64,000 nucleotides of DNA from Viridibacterium silvisoli (GCF_036017035.1 NZ_JAYXHS010000002.1:496001-560000); one strand, 5' to 3'. Shown: positions 1-8,814, counted from the first letter of the stretch. Notes: generated from the sequence alone by a model not told the origin. Numbers and translations: made by a program.

Positions 1-1
1 G

Positions 2-205
2 CGCGAAGGCGGCGCCGACGGCTTCAACCTGATGCCGCCCTGGCTGCCGGGCAACCTCGAGGAATTCGTCGATCACGTCATTCCCGTCCTGCAGCGTCGC
101 GGCCTGTTCCGTACCGAATACGAAGGCCGCACCCTGCGCGACAACCTCGGCTTGCCGAAACCCACGAACCGATTCAAGGACGGAAGGAAAAACATATGGA
201 TCTGA
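2..205 (+). CDS. NtaA/SnaA/DszA-family FMN-dependent monooxygenase, C-terminal fragment
   Basis: Only the last 67 codons are inside the window; the start lies to the left. The frame reads DGFNLMPPWLPG, then a segment with LQRRGLFRTEYEG and a short tail ending at TGA 203-205. This ending is characteristic of the class C flavin monooxygenases of the bacterial luciferase superfamily (NtaA, SnaA, DszA, SfnG types), which use reduced FMN from a partner reductase to oxidise sulfonates, sulfones or aminocarboxylates. The stop overlaps the next start (196) by 10 bases, so the genes are probably translationally coupled. The substrate cannot be told from the tail. Recognition is from memory of the family, not a search. 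Confidence 0.75.
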   Translation, partial: REGGADGFNLMPPWLPGNLEEFVDHVIPVLQRRGLFRTEYEGRTLRDNLGLPKPTNRFKDGRKNIWI

Positions 206-1023
206 AGCTCGCCAACAAGATCGTGCTCGTCACCGGCGGCAGCAAGGGCCTCGGCCTGGCCGCGGCACGCAGCTTCCTCGCCGAGGGCGCGAAGGTCGCC
301 ATCGTCTCGCGCAGCGCAGACAACATTGCCACCGCACGCGACGTGCTGGCCAAGGAAGGCTTCAAGGTTCACGGCGCCGTCGGCGACCTGAGCAACCCGG
401 ATGAAGCGGAGCGCGTCGTCGCCGAAGTCGAGCGCGAAGTCGGCCCTATCGATGTGCTGGTGAACAGCGCGGGTGCCGCAAAGCGCAAGGCCGCGAAAGA
501 GCTCGATGCAGCCAGCTGGAAGGCTGCGCTGGACGCCAAGTTCTTCCCTTACGTGCACGCACAGGATGCCGTGCTCAAGCGCTTCCGAGAACGTGCTGAA
601 GCACTTGGCCTGACGGGCGACACGCCGCCGACGCAACAGGTCGGTGCCATCGTGAATATCGTCGGCACGGGCGGCAAGATTCCCAACGAAACGCACATCA
701 CCGGGGGCTCGGCGAACGCAGCACTGCTGCTGTCGACCATCGGCCTCGCGCAGTACTACGCGAAGTTCGGCATCCGCATCAACGCGGTGAACCCCGGTGT
801 CACGCTGACCGAACGCGTCGAGCAGACGCTGACGTTCGAAGCGCAGCGTCTCGGCATCGACAAGGCGCAGGCGCGCCAGCAGGGCGAGGCCTCGGCACCG
901 CTGCGCCGCTTCGGCCGCGCAGAAGAAGTGGCCGACGTGGTGACCTTCGTCGCCAGTGAGCGAGCGAGCTATGTGGTCGGCGCGCTGATCCCGGTCGACG
1001 GCGGTCAGAAGCCGGTCCTGTAA
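196..1023 (+). CDS. SDR-family protein with non-canonical active site
   Basis: A 275-residue short-chain dehydrogenase/reductase fold. The nucleotide-binding motif TGGSKGLG is at residues 13-20, the NSAG motif at 90-93, a PG turn at 200-201, and the usual SxYVVGxxxxVDGG ending is present. Aligning by eye, the catalytic Ser, Tyr and Lys of classical SDRs correspond to Gly157, Gly170 and Asn174 (the stretch reads NIVGTGG and later GGSANAAL). Ordinary alcohol/ketone redox chemistry is therefore doubtful. It may use another mechanism, bind NAD(P) for another purpose, or act as a partner. GGAAGGAA precedes the ATG, which overlaps the upstream monooxygenase. It is probably the second gene of the catabolic operon. 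Confidence 0.85.
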   Translation: MDLKLANKIVLVTGGSKGLGLAAARSFLAEGAKVAIVSRSADNIATARDVLAKEGFKVHGAVGDLSNPDEAERVVAEVEREVGPIDVLVNSAGAAKRKAAKELDAASWKAALDAKFFPYVHAQDAVLKRFRERAEALGLTGDTPPTQQVGAIVNIVGTGGKIPNETHITGGSANAALLLSTIGLAQYYAKFGIRINAVNPGVTLTERVEQTLTFEAQRLGIDKAQARQQGEASAPLRRFGRAEEVADVVTFVASERASYVVGALIPVDGGQKPVL

Positions 1024-1039
1024 CGCAGAAAAGTAGCAA

Positions 1040-2023
1040 ATGAAAAAGCCCGGCAAATACGTTACGCGTCGCCTGCTGCAGGTCATTCCGACCTCGGTGA
1101 TCATCGTCCTCCTGTCATTCCTGCTGCTCAAGACAGCACCGGGCGACATGGTGGACGTGATCGCTGCCGAGTCGGGCGGTGCGACGAAGGAATACATGGA
1201 CCAGATGCGTGAGCTCTACGGCCTCGACGTGCCCGCGCACATGCAGTTCGTGCATTTCATCAACAGGGTCCTGCATTTCGATCTGGGCTATTCGTTCCGC
1301 GATAATATGCCGGTGTCGTCGCTCATTCTCGAGCGTCTGCCGGCGACTGTTCTGCTGTCTCTCTCCAGCATCGGCTTCGCGCTGGTCGTCGGTGTGGCGC
1401 TCGGTGCACTGGCCGCGAAATATCGCGGCAGCGTGCTTGACACCGCCATCTCCGTCATCTCGACCATCGGCTTCGCCACGCCGCTGTTCTGGATCGGCCT
1501 GATGCTCATCGTGCTGTTCTCGATTCAGCTGCGCTGGTTACCGGTCGCGGGCATGGTCACGGTTGGCATGGACTACGCCAACCACTGGGAATACGCGCTC
1601 GACGTCGCCAGGCATCTCGTGCTGCCTGCGTTGTCGCTGGGTTGCTTCTTCCTGTCGATGTATGTGCGCCTGACGCGCTCGGCAATGCTGGAGGTGTATG
1701 GCCTCGACTTCGTGCGCACGGCACGCGCCAAGGGTGTGTCGGAGTGGCGCGTCATCACGCGTCACGTTTTGCGTAATGCCTTGCTGCCCATCGTCACGAT
1801 CACCGGCCTGCAACTCGGTGGCCTGTTCGGTGGCACTGTCGTCATCGAAACCGTGTTCGGCTGGCCCGGCATCGGGCGTCTTGCCTATGACGCCGTCGCT
1901 GCGCGCGACATAAACCTGTTCCTCGCCATCTTCCTGTGCAGCTCGCTGATGGTGATCTTCATGAATCTGCTGGTCGACCTGCTTTACGTCGTGCTCGACC
2001 CACGTATCGAGGTGGCGCAATGA
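1040..2023 (+). CDS. ABC transporter permease, DppB/OppB type
   Basis: A 327-residue inner-membrane permease of the peptide/nickel/opine (PepT) importer class. The N-terminus (KYVTRRLLQVIPT) and first membrane helix are typical of DppB. The cytoplasmic EAA-like loop, around RTARAKGVSEWRVITRH, contacts the ATPase, and an ETVFGWPGIGRL segment follows, as in the family. About six membrane segments are visible. It starts 16 bases after the SDR gene, and its stop overlaps the start of the second permease (ATGA at 2020-2023). With the next three genes it forms the membrane and energy parts of an importer. No periplasmic binding protein is in the window, so one probably lies upstream or elsewhere. 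Such importers carry peptides, glutathione, metal chelates or other small organics; the substrate here is unknown. Confidence 0.93.
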   Translation: MKKPGKYVTRRLLQVIPTSVIIVLLSFLLLKTAPGDMVDVIAAESGGATKEYMDQMRELYGLDVPAHMQFVHFINRVLHFDLGYSFRDNMPVSSLILERLPATVLLSLSSIGFALVVGVALGALAAKYRGSVLDTAISVISTIGFATPLFWIGLMLIVLFSIQLRWLPVAGMVTVGMDYANHWEYALDVARHLVLPALSLGCFFLSMYVRLTRSAMLEVYGLDFVRTARAKGVSEWRVITRHVLRNALLPIVTITGLQLGGLFGGTVVIETVFGWPGIGRLAYDAVAARDINLFLAIFLCSSLMVIFMNLLVDLLYVVLDPRIEVAQ

Positions 2024-2925
2024 GTGCTGCGACCGCTTCCATCGATTCCGTTGTAGCCGCGGTCGAGCCGACCAGGGTTGCTGCGATCGACCACACGTCT
2101 TTCCGGCGTCGCTTCTTCCGTTCGCATGCAGCCGTCACGGGCAGCGTGATCCTGATCCTCGTGCTGTTCAGCGCCGCGTTTGCTTCCGTGCTGTATCCGG
2201 GCGACCCGCGCGACATGGTGGCGCAGGCCTCCATCTGGCCGGGGCAGGATGCGCACTATCTACTTGGCACCGACATGCTCGGTCGCGACATGGCCGCCGC
2301 CATCTTCCACGGCGCACGCCAGTCCCTGTTCATCGGTTTTGCAGCGACCTCGTTGGCCGTGCTGGTCGGCACTGTCATCGGTGTGCTGAGCGGCTACTTC
2401 GGCGGCTTCGTCGATGACAGCCTGATGCGCTTCACGGAAATCTTCCTGACCATGCCGACGCTGTTGTTCACGATCGCGCTGGTGATCATCCTCGGCCCAT
2501 CGGGTGGCAGCATCGCGCTCGCCATCGGCCTCACATCCTGGCCGCAGATCGCACGTCTGGTGCGTGCCGAGGCGATGCGGGTGCGCCAGTACGACTTCGT
2601 GAGCGCCGCCATCACCATCGGCATGGGCCACGTGCGCATCATTCTCAAGCACATCCTGCCGAACAGCCTGTCGCCGGTCATGGTTGCTGCCTCCGTAATG
2701 ATCGCGCAGGTGATCCTGGCCGAAGCCTCGCTGTCCTTCCTTGGCCTCGGCGATACCACCGTCATGTCCTGGGGCGGCATGGTCGGCGCGGGCAGGGCGG
2801 TGCTGCGCACGGCCTGGTACATGACGGCGTTGCCCGGCCTCGCCATCTTCATCACGGTGATGGGCTTCATGTTGCTCGGCAATGGTTTGAACGACGTGCT
2901 CAATCCGCGCACGCCAGTGAGGTAA
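2020..2925 (+). CDS. ABC transporter permease, DppC/OppC type
   Basis: A 301-residue permease, partner of the upstream DppB-like protein. The ATG at 2020 was chosen over the upstream in-frame start at 1936 because it makes the standard ATGA overlap and gives a normal-length DppC. The first membrane segment follows residue 35 or so. A LGTDMLGRD motif, conserved in DppC proteins, is visible, as is the EAA-loop region (RAEAMRVRQYDFVSAA). The protein ends with GNGLNDVLNPR, as usual in the family. It is followed after 5 bases by the first ATPase. Confidence 0.93.
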   Translation: MSAATASIDSVVAAVEPTRVAAIDHTSFRRRFFRSHAAVTGSVILILVLFSAAFASVLYPGDPRDMVAQASIWPGQDAHYLLGTDMLGRDMAAAIFHGARQSLFIGFAATSLAVLVGTVIGVLSGYFGGFVDDSLMRFTEIFLTMPTLLFTIALVIILGPSGGSIALAIGLTSWPQIARLVRAEAMRVRQYDFVSAAITIGMGHVRIILKHILPNSLSPVMVAASVMIAQVILAEASLSFLGLGDTTVMSWGGMVGAGRAVLRTAWYMTALPGLAIFITVMGFMLLGNGLNDVLNPRTPVR

Positions 2926-2930
2926 GCATC

Positions 2931-3995
2931 ATGAGTCTGCTCGAAGTAAAAGATCTCTCCATCCACTTCAAGACACCGGGCGGCACGCTCACGGCGGTCG
3001 ACAAGCTGTCGTTCTCCGTCGATGCCGGCGAGACGCTGGCCATCGTCGGCGAATCCGGCTGCGGAAAATCCGTGACCGCGCTGGCATTAATGCGCTTGCT
3101 GACGCCATCCACGAAAGTCAGCGGTTCGATCCGTTTCGAAGATCGCGAACTGACCACGCTGCCCGAGCGCCAGATGCGCGACCTGCGTGGCAATCGCATG
3201 GCGATCATTTTCCAGGACCCGATGGCTGCGCTGAACCCGGTGATGACCATCGGCGACCAGATTGTCGAAGCCATTCGCGCACATGAAAAGGTGAGCAAGG
3301 AAGCGGCGCGCAAGCGTGCCGAAGAGCTGCTCGAACTCGTGCACATCCCCGAGCCGCGCCGCCGTCTCGACGAATACCCGCATCGTTTCTCCGGCGGCAT
3401 GCGCCAGCGCGCGGCCATCGCCATGGCATTGGCATCGAAGCCTTCGGTGCTGATCGCCGATGAACCGACGACGGCGCTGGACGTGACCATCCAGGCGCAG
3501 ATACTCCACCTGCTGCATCGCCTGCAGCGCGATCTGGGAATGGCGCTGATCCTCATCACGCACGATCTTGGCGTTGTCGCCGAGACGGCTGATCGTGTGC
3601 TGGTCATGTACGCCGGCCGCAAGGTTGAGCAACAAGGCGTGAATGGTCTCTTCGAGCAGCCGTTGCACCCCTATACGCAACGCCTGATGGGTGCCAAGCC
3701 GCGCCTCGAGCAGGACAGCGTCGGCACGCCACAGCGCCTGCAGGAAATCCCCGGTCTTGTGCCGCAACTTACGCAACTGCCCGCCGGTTGCGCCTTCAGC
3801 ACGCGTTGCGATATGGCGGACCACGTTTGCCACAGCGTGCGCCCCGAGCTTAAATCTCATGCAGGGCATGGTCTCATTGCGTGCCACAAGAGCGAGCAAC
3901 TCGATGCGGCGGAGGTTGCTGCTGCAGTTGCCACGAAAGGCATCCAGTTCATCGAGCGCGCACCGGCAGAACAGCCGTTGGCGAGGGTGGCGTGA
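2931..3995 (+). CDS. ABC transporter ATP-binding protein, DppD/OppD type
   Basis: A 354-residue ATPase. Walker A GESGCGKS is at residues 40-47, the Q-loop at IIFQDP (92-97), the signature FSGGMRQR at 153-160, and Walker B VLIADEPT at 173-180. The C-terminal oligopeptide-transporter extension holds four cysteines (from AGCAFSTRCD onwards), which in this family can bind an iron-sulfur cluster. It belongs to the peptide/opine/nickel importer class and pairs with the next ATPase. Its TGA shares a base with the ATG of that gene (TGATG at 3993-3997). Confidence 0.94.
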   Translation: MSLLEVKDLSIHFKTPGGTLTAVDKLSFSVDAGETLAIVGESGCGKSVTALALMRLLTPSTKVSGSIRFEDRELTTLPERQMRDLRGNRMAIIFQDPMAALNPVMTIGDQIVEAIRAHEKVSKEAARKRAEELLELVHIPEPRRRLDEYPHRFSGGMRQRAAIAMALASKPSVLIADEPTTALDVTIQAQILHLLHRLQRDLGMALILITHDLGVVAETADRVLVMYAGRKVEQQGVNGLFEQPLHPYTQRLMGAKPRLEQDSVGTPQRLQEIPGLVPQLTQLPAGCAFSTRCDMADHVCHSVRPELKSHAGHGLIACHKSEQLDAAEVAAAVATKGIQFIERAPAEQPLARVA

Positions 3996-5011
3996 TGGGC
4001 GCGTTGCTCGAAGTAAAAGATCTCGAAGTCGGCTACCGCACACAGCGCGGCCACATGACGGCCGTCGACAAGGTGTCGTTCGATGTGAAGGCCGGCGAGA
4101 CGCTGGGCCTCGTCGGTGAGTCCGGTTGCGGCAAGTCGTCGTTGGGCAAAGCCATCATGCGGCTGCTGGAACCGCAGTCGGGTTCGATCCATCTCGACGG
4201 CGTGGACATCACGCATCTATCGCCGACGAAACTGCGTCCGCATCGTCGGCGCTTCCAGATGGTGTTCCAGGACCCAGGCGGCTCGCTCGATCCGCGTCAG
4301 CGCATCGGCAAGCTGATCGAAGACCCGCTCAAGTTCCACGAAGTCGGTGACAAAGCCGAGCGGCATCAGCATGTACTGGCGCTGATGGAGAAAGTCGGCC
4401 TGCACCCGGATGTCATCAACCGCTTGCCGCACGAGTTCTCTGGCGGCCAGCGCCAGCGTATCGCCATTGCGCGCGCATTGGCACTCGACCCAGCCCTCAT
4501 CGTCTGCGATGAACCCGTGTCGGCGCTCGACGTATCGCTACAGGCGCAGATTCTGAATCTCCTGTCGGACCTGCAGCGCGAGCGCAGCATGGCCTACCTG
4601 TTCATCAGCCACGATCTGTCGGTTGTGCAGCATCTCGCCGATCGCGTGGCGGTGATGTATCTCGGCCAGATCGTCGAGATCGCGCCACGGACCGAGTTGT
4701 GGAAGCGCCCGGCGCATCCCTACACGCAGGCGTTGATCGATGCTGTGCCGGTGATGGATCCGTCGAAGAGCCGCATCGCCGACAAGCATCTGCTGGCGGG
4801 CGACCTGCCCAACCCCTTCAATCCACCAAGCGGTTGCCGCTTCAACACGCGCTGCCCGCATGCGACGGACACCTGCCGCAGCGTGGCGCCTGCCTTGCGC
4901 ACGGTTGCGCCGGGGCATGTCGTGTCCTGCCATCTGCATTTCGATGCCGGCCAGTCGCCGATCACGCTGCACACCAACGCTACCTCGGTCCGCGAAGCCG
5001 AGGCCGCCTGA
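3995..5011 (+). CDS. ABC transporter ATP-binding protein, DppF/OppF type
   Basis: A 338-residue ATPase, the second of the importer. Walker A GESGCGKS is at 41-48, signature FSGGQRQR at 148-155, and Walker B LIVCDEP at 168-174. A cysteine-containing C-terminal oligopeptide-transporter domain (GCRFNTRCPHATDTC) follows. The start at 3995 was preferred to the upstream ATG at 3881 because it makes a one-base stop/start overlap with the DppD gene and gives the normal N-terminus (LLEVKDLEVGY). The two ATPases resemble each other at both ends, as expected for this heterodimer. Confidence 0.93.
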   Translation: MGALLEVKDLEVGYRTQRGHMTAVDKVSFDVKAGETLGLVGESGCGKSSLGKAIMRLLEPQSGSIHLDGVDITHLSPTKLRPHRRRFQMVFQDPGGSLDPRQRIGKLIEDPLKFHEVGDKAERHQHVLALMEKVGLHPDVINRLPHEFSGGQRQRIAIARALALDPALIVCDEPVSALDVSLQAQILNLLSDLQRERSMAYLFISHDLSVVQHLADRVAVMYLGQIVEIAPRTELWKRPAHPYTQALIDAVPVMDPSKSRIADKHLLAGDLPNPFNPPSGCRFNTRCPHATDTCRSVAPALRTVAPGHVVSCHLHFDAGQSPITLHTNATSVREAEAA

Positions 5012-5029
5012 AATCATCTGGAGTTTTTC

Positions 5030-6655
5030 ATGAGCAACGAATACACCCCCAACCTGATCGACGTGGCCACGCTCGAAGCATGGCTTGATGACGGCGCCGA
5101 GATCGCCTTGCTGGATGTGCGCGAAGAAGGCCTGTTCGGTGAAGGGCATCTGCTGTTCGGGACGAACCTGCCGTACAGCCGCCTCGAACGCGACATCGCG
5201 CGCCTCGTGCCGCGCACGGCTACGCGCATCGTGCTGATCGGCGAGGGTGGCAATGGTGTGCTCGCTGCAAAGCGTCTGGATGCCTTGGGTTACACCGATG
5301 TAAACAAGCTGCAGGGCGGCGTCGAAGCATGGCGTGCGGCGGGTGGTTCGCTGTTCACCAGCATCCACGTGCCGAGCAAGGCGTTCGCCGAAGTCGTCGA
5401 GCATGCGTATCACACACCCGCCATCAAGGCCGAAGCGCTGTCGAAACTCATCGAGGAGAAGGCCGACATCGTCGTGCTCGATAGCCGCACGCTCGAAGAG
5501 TACGACCGCTTTCATGTGCCGAGCGCCATCAGTTGCCCGAGCGCCGAGCTGGTCTACCGCTTCGCTGACCTCGTGCCGTCGCCGGATACCTTCGTCGTCG
5601 TCTCCTGCGCTGGCCGCACGCGCGGCATCATCGGTGCGCAGGCGCTCATCAACGCCGGCGTGCCGAACCGCGTCGCGGCGCTGGAAGGTGGCACGCAGGG
5701 CTGGAAGCTTGCTGGCCTGCCGGTGGAGAAGGGCCGCGTGGCCGCTTATGGCCCGGCCAGTGATGCAGCGCGCGCGCAAGGCCTGAAGCGCTCTGCTGCA
5801 CTCGCTGCCCGCTTCGATGTGCCGTATATCGACGTGGCGCAATTCGATGCCTGGCGCAAGGACGCCAGCCGCACGACTTATCTCTTCGACGTGCGCACGC
5901 CGGACGAATTCCTCGCCGGCCACTTGCCCGGCGCCGTGTCGGTCGCAGGTGGTCAGATCGTGCAGACGCTCGACAAGTGGGCTGCGGTGCGCGGTGCGCG
6001 CCTTGTGCTCGCCGATGACCAGCAAGTGCGTGCCGACGTGACCGCGCATTGGTTGCGTCAGCTCGGCTGGGATGCCGTTGTACTGCGTTACGACGCTGCA
6101 ACAGCGTCGCTCGAACAAGGCAAGGCAACGCTGGAGACGCCGGTGCGTCCCGCTGCTGAAGAGATCGACAGTGCGAAGGCGAAGCAGTTGCTGGAACAGG
6201 GCGCGCGCGCCATCTCTGTCGATGCCAGTGCAGATTTCCGCAAGGCACATCCGGTTGGTGTGCTGTGGGCGAATCGCTCGCGCCTCGCTGTGCTACCAGA
6301 GGAGATCGCCAGTGCGCAGACCTTGCTGGTGTTCGCCCACGATCGTGATGCGGCGCAACTCGTTGCGCATGATCTGATCGAGCGCAACGCCTCGCAGACT
6401 GTTCTCGTCGTGCGCGGTGATGCAGACGCCTGGCGCGTGGCTGGCCTCGTCGTCGAGGAGTCGCCACAGACCCCGCCCGACGCCGAGCGCATCGACTTCC
6501 TGTTCTGGCTCTACGACCGTCACCTTGGCAATGCGGAAGCCTCGCGCGCATACCTCGCGTGGGAAGGCGAACTGCCGAAGCTCATCGGCTCGGCGGAGAA
6601 AGCCGGTTTCCGAATCCCCGCGAATGAATCGAAAGCCAGCTCGGCCGTGCATTGA
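5030..6655 (+). CDS. Four-domain rhodanese-like sulfurtransferase
   Basis: A 541-residue cytoplasmic protein made of four tandem rhodanese-like domains (roughly 8-108, 125-235, 262-362 and 376-475). Each has an LLDV, VLDS, LFDV or related start and a following active-site loop. Only domain 2 keeps a catalytic cysteine: Cys193 in CAGRTRG. The loops of domains 1 (GEGGNG), 3 (ADDQQV) and 4 (AHDRDA) have none. Rhodaneses carry sulfane sulfur as a cysteine persulfide, so one domain is probably active and the rest structural or regulatory. It starts 18 bases after the transporter ATPase (GGAG 5020-5023). Its position among transporter and flavin-enzyme genes suggests handling of sulfur released from the imported compound; this is inference. 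Confidence 0.88.
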   Translation: MSNEYTPNLIDVATLEAWLDDGAEIALLDVREEGLFGEGHLLFGTNLPYSRLERDIARLVPRTATRIVLIGEGGNGVLAAKRLDALGYTDVNKLQGGVEAWRAAGGSLFTSIHVPSKAFAEVVEHAYHTPAIKAEALSKLIEEKADIVVLDSRTLEEYDRFHVPSAISCPSAELVYRFADLVPSPDTFVVVSCAGRTRGIIGAQALINAGVPNRVAALEGGTQGWKLAGLPVEKGRVAAYGPASDAARAQGLKRSAALAARFDVPYIDVAQFDAWRKDASRTTYLFDVRTPDEFLAGHLPGAVSVAGGQIVQTLDKWAAVRGARLVLADDQQVRADVTAHWLRQLGWDAVVLRYDAATASLEQGKATLETPVRPAAEEIDSAKAKQLLEQGARAISVDASADFRKAHPVGVLWANRSRLAVLPEEIASAQTLLVFAHDRDAAQLVAHDLIERNASQTVLVVRGDADAWRVAGLVVEESPQTPPDAERIDFLFWLYDRHLGNAEASRAYLAWEGELPKLIGSAEKAGFRIPANESKASSAVH

Positions 6656-6702
6656 GCAACGCCCGAATCCAACCAGATCCCAACCCGTTTCAAGGAGCAG
6701 CC

Positions 6703-7488
6703 ATGTCCGTCAATGATCTGCAGCATCTCAAGAGTGTCCCCGAGCAGTTTTCACCCGAAGAGTGGGCTGCACGCCTCGATCTCGCCGCCGCCTACCGCCT
6801 CGCCGGCCAGTTCGGCTGGCATGACCTGCTCGGCACACACTTCTCGGTGCGCGTGCCCGGCACGACGAACCAGTATCTGGTCAATCCCTTCGGCTTGTTC
6901 TTCGAGGAGATCACCGCTTCGTCGCTGGTGAAGATCGACACCGATGGCAATGTGCTGAGCGCCAGCGAGCACGGCGTGAATCCGGCAGCCGATGAAATCC
7001 ACGGCGGCATCTACGCGGCACGCCCCGACGTGAACGCCATCATGCATCTGCATTCCGTCGCCGGCACCGGTGTCGCGACGCAGAAGGGTGGTCTGCTGCC
7101 GATCTCGCAGAACGCCATCCTGCTGCAGGTGCGCACGCGTTACTACGACTACGGTGGTTCGGGCATCGACTCGAAAGAGTGCGCCAAGCTCGTTGCCGCC
7201 CTCGGCGATGGCAGCGTGCTGTTCCTGCGCAACCACGGCACGCTCTCCGCCGGCCGCACCATCGGCGAAGCCTTCGCGCTGATTGCACGCATCGAGCGCG
7301 CTTGCCAGATCCAGCTGGCAGCGCAGGCCGGCGGCGAGATCGCGCCGATCGATCCGGACGTGCTCGCACGCACCATCGAGCGGGGCAAGCGCATCTACGC
7401 CGACAACAGCTGGTCGCCACATGCGCGCGTCGAGTGGGCGGCTTTCCGCCGCAAGATCGACCGCGACGATCCCGGCTATGCCGTCTGA
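6703..7488 (+). CDS. Class II aldolase/adducin family protein
   Basis: A 261-residue class II aldolase/adducin-fold protein. Visible metal-ligand positions are HLH at 115-117 and the NHG motif at 177-179. An EIHGGIYAARPDVN stretch at 99-111 matches the family's substrate region. Members are zinc-dependent aldolases, epimerases or decarboxylases acting on small hydroxy or keto acids, often as sugar phosphates. The start at 6703 was chosen because CAAGGAG lies just upstream; an in-frame extension to 6652 lacks this. It lies between the rhodanese and the acyl-CoA-dehydrogenase-like gene and probably processes a carbon fragment in the same pathway. The specific reaction cannot be assigned. Confidence 0.85.
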   Translation: MSVNDLQHLKSVPEQFSPEEWAARLDLAAAYRLAGQFGWHDLLGTHFSVRVPGTTNQYLVNPFGLFFEEITASSLVKIDTDGNVLSASEHGVNPAADEIHGGIYAARPDVNAIMHLHSVAGTGVATQKGGLLPISQNAILLQVRTRYYDYGGSGIDSKECAKLVAALGDGSVLFLRNHGTLSAGRTIGEAFALIARIERACQIQLAAQAGGEIAPIDPDVLARTIERGKRIYADNSWSPHARVEWAAFRRKIDRDDPGYAV

Positions 7489-7549
7489 TTTTCAGTTTTT
7501 CCCACGCAGTACCACGATTGACAGCAACGATAGATAGCGAAAGAACGAG

Positions 7550-8713
7550 ATGGACTTTTCATTCAGCAAGAAGCACCAGGAGGTCTACGAAGTCGTAGGC
7601 GCGCTGGGCCGCGAGAAATTCGCAAAACGAGCGCAGCAATATGAAGCGGCAACCGGCTCGCCCGTCGAGAACATGAAGGACCTGTTCGATGCAGGCGTCG
7701 CTGGCGCATCACTGCGCGAAGACATCGGCGGACTCGGCGGCGGCGCACTCGGCACCGACCCGCTGGTCTCCCTGCTGGTCGTCGAGCAGACGGCGCGCTA
7801 CTGTCTGTCGACCGCGCAGTGCATCCACATCCACTACAACGCTTCGCACCGTGTCGACCAGATCGGCACGCCGGAGCAACGCGAGCGCCTGATCCGCCCC
7901 ATCATCGAAAAGGGCGTGTGGCTCAACTCGACGGGTAGTGAGCCGGGACGTACTGCACGCGGTCTCTACAACCTGCAGACGACGGCCGAGAAGGTCGATG
8001 GTGGCTGGGTGCTCAATGGCGTGAAGAACTACGCCACGCTCGCCGACATCGTTCACTACAACACGCTGTCGACCATCATCAAGGACGTGCCGCCACCCGA
8101 CGGCCACATCTCCTTCGCGATCCCGCAAGGCGCGCCCGGCCTGACCATCGAGAAGGGTTCGTGGAATCCGCTCGGCATGCGCGGTGCGTTCAGCCCGGTG
8201 CTGGTGTTGAAGGATCTGTTCGTCGAAGACAAGAACGTGCTCGGCGGCCCGGGCGAATCTGCCAAGGGCAAATGGCAGGCGAAGAGCCACCTCAGCTTCG
8301 CCGCGCAATACATCGGCGGTTCCGAAGGTGTCTTCGACATTCTCAAGGACTACCTGCCGAAGCGTGGCACGGCGGGTGACAGCTACACGCAACTGCGCAT
8401 GGGCCAGATCCGCATCGCCATCGATTCCGCGCGCTGGTTGGTGTATCGCGCAGCATGGCTGTGGCCGAAGGACGTTGCTGCGGCCGAGCTGTTCTCGATG
8501 AACGCCAAGTACCAGGCACTCGGCGCAGCCGTGAAGACCATCGAACTGGCATCGCAGATTGCTGGCTCGAGCGCGCTCGATGCCGACAGTGCGCTGTCGC
8601 GTTTCATCCGTGACCTGCGTTACCAGACCCTGCACGAGAACACGGACAAGACAGCGGCGACGGTGGGTAAGTATCACCTGGGCCAGTCTTACGACGTGAC
8701 GTCGCGTTTGTAA
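7550..8713 (+). CDS. Acyl-CoA dehydrogenase-fold flavoprotein (DszC/SfnC-like)
   Basis: A 387-residue protein of the acyl-CoA dehydrogenase superfamily. The N-terminal helical domain is followed by the substrate/flavin region (WLNSTGSEPGRTARGL and GGWVLNGVKNYATLA), a beta domain (LGMRGAFSP), and a C-terminal helical domain. GSEPGRT and VLNGVKNY are reminiscent of the monooxygenase branch (DszC, SfnC) rather than true acyl-CoA dehydrogenases. The usual catalytic Glu of the latter is not evident. With an NtaA/DszA-type enzyme in the same cluster this supports a two-flavoenzyme pathway on a sulfur- or nitrogen-containing organic compound. That is inference; a plain acyl-CoA dehydrogenase remains possible. 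Confidence 0.8.
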   Translation: MDFSFSKKHQEVYEVVGALGREKFAKRAQQYEAATGSPVENMKDLFDAGVAGASLREDIGGLGGGALGTDPLVSLLVVEQTARYCLSTAQCIHIHYNASHRVDQIGTPEQRERLIRPIIEKGVWLNSTGSEPGRTARGLYNLQTTAEKVDGGWVLNGVKNYATLADIVHYNTLSTIIKDVPPPDGHISFAIPQGAPGLTIEKGSWNPLGMRGAFSPVLVLKDLFVEDKNVLGGPGESAKGKWQAKSHLSFAAQYIGGSEGVFDILKDYLPKRGTAGDSYTQLRMGQIRIAIDSARWLVYRAAWLWPKDVAAAELFSMNAKYQALGAAVKTIELASQIAGSSALDADSALSRFIRDLRYQTLHENTDKTAATVGKYHLGQSYDVTSRL

Positions 8714-8730
8714 CCAACACCAAAATTGAA

Positions 8731-8814
8731 CGTCATTCCCGCGAAAGCGGGAATCCAGCGGCGTTGCCGTGAGGTTGATAAAGCCACTGGATTCCCGCTT
8801 TCGCGGGAATGACG
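8731..8814. repeat. Paired 28-bp inverted repeat (REP/BIME-like)
   Basis: Two perfect 28-bp arms in opposite orientation (8731-8758 and 8787-8814) lie 28 bases apart. Each begins or ends with CGTCATTCCCGCG. Each arm also contains its own short palindrome (TTCCCGC..GCGGGAA), so one arm can fold alone or both can form a long hairpin. The element sits between the flavoprotein stop and the HD gene. This sequence type is a dispersed extragenic repeat in many proteobacteria. It could act as a transcription attenuator or mRNA 3'-end stabiliser. There is no second copy elsewhere in this window. Confidence 0.9.

Noticed and set aside
4538..6250. A 570-codon minus-strand frame across the DppF-like and rhodanese genes
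   Set aside because: It crosses two well-supported plus-strand genes and has no family resemblance.
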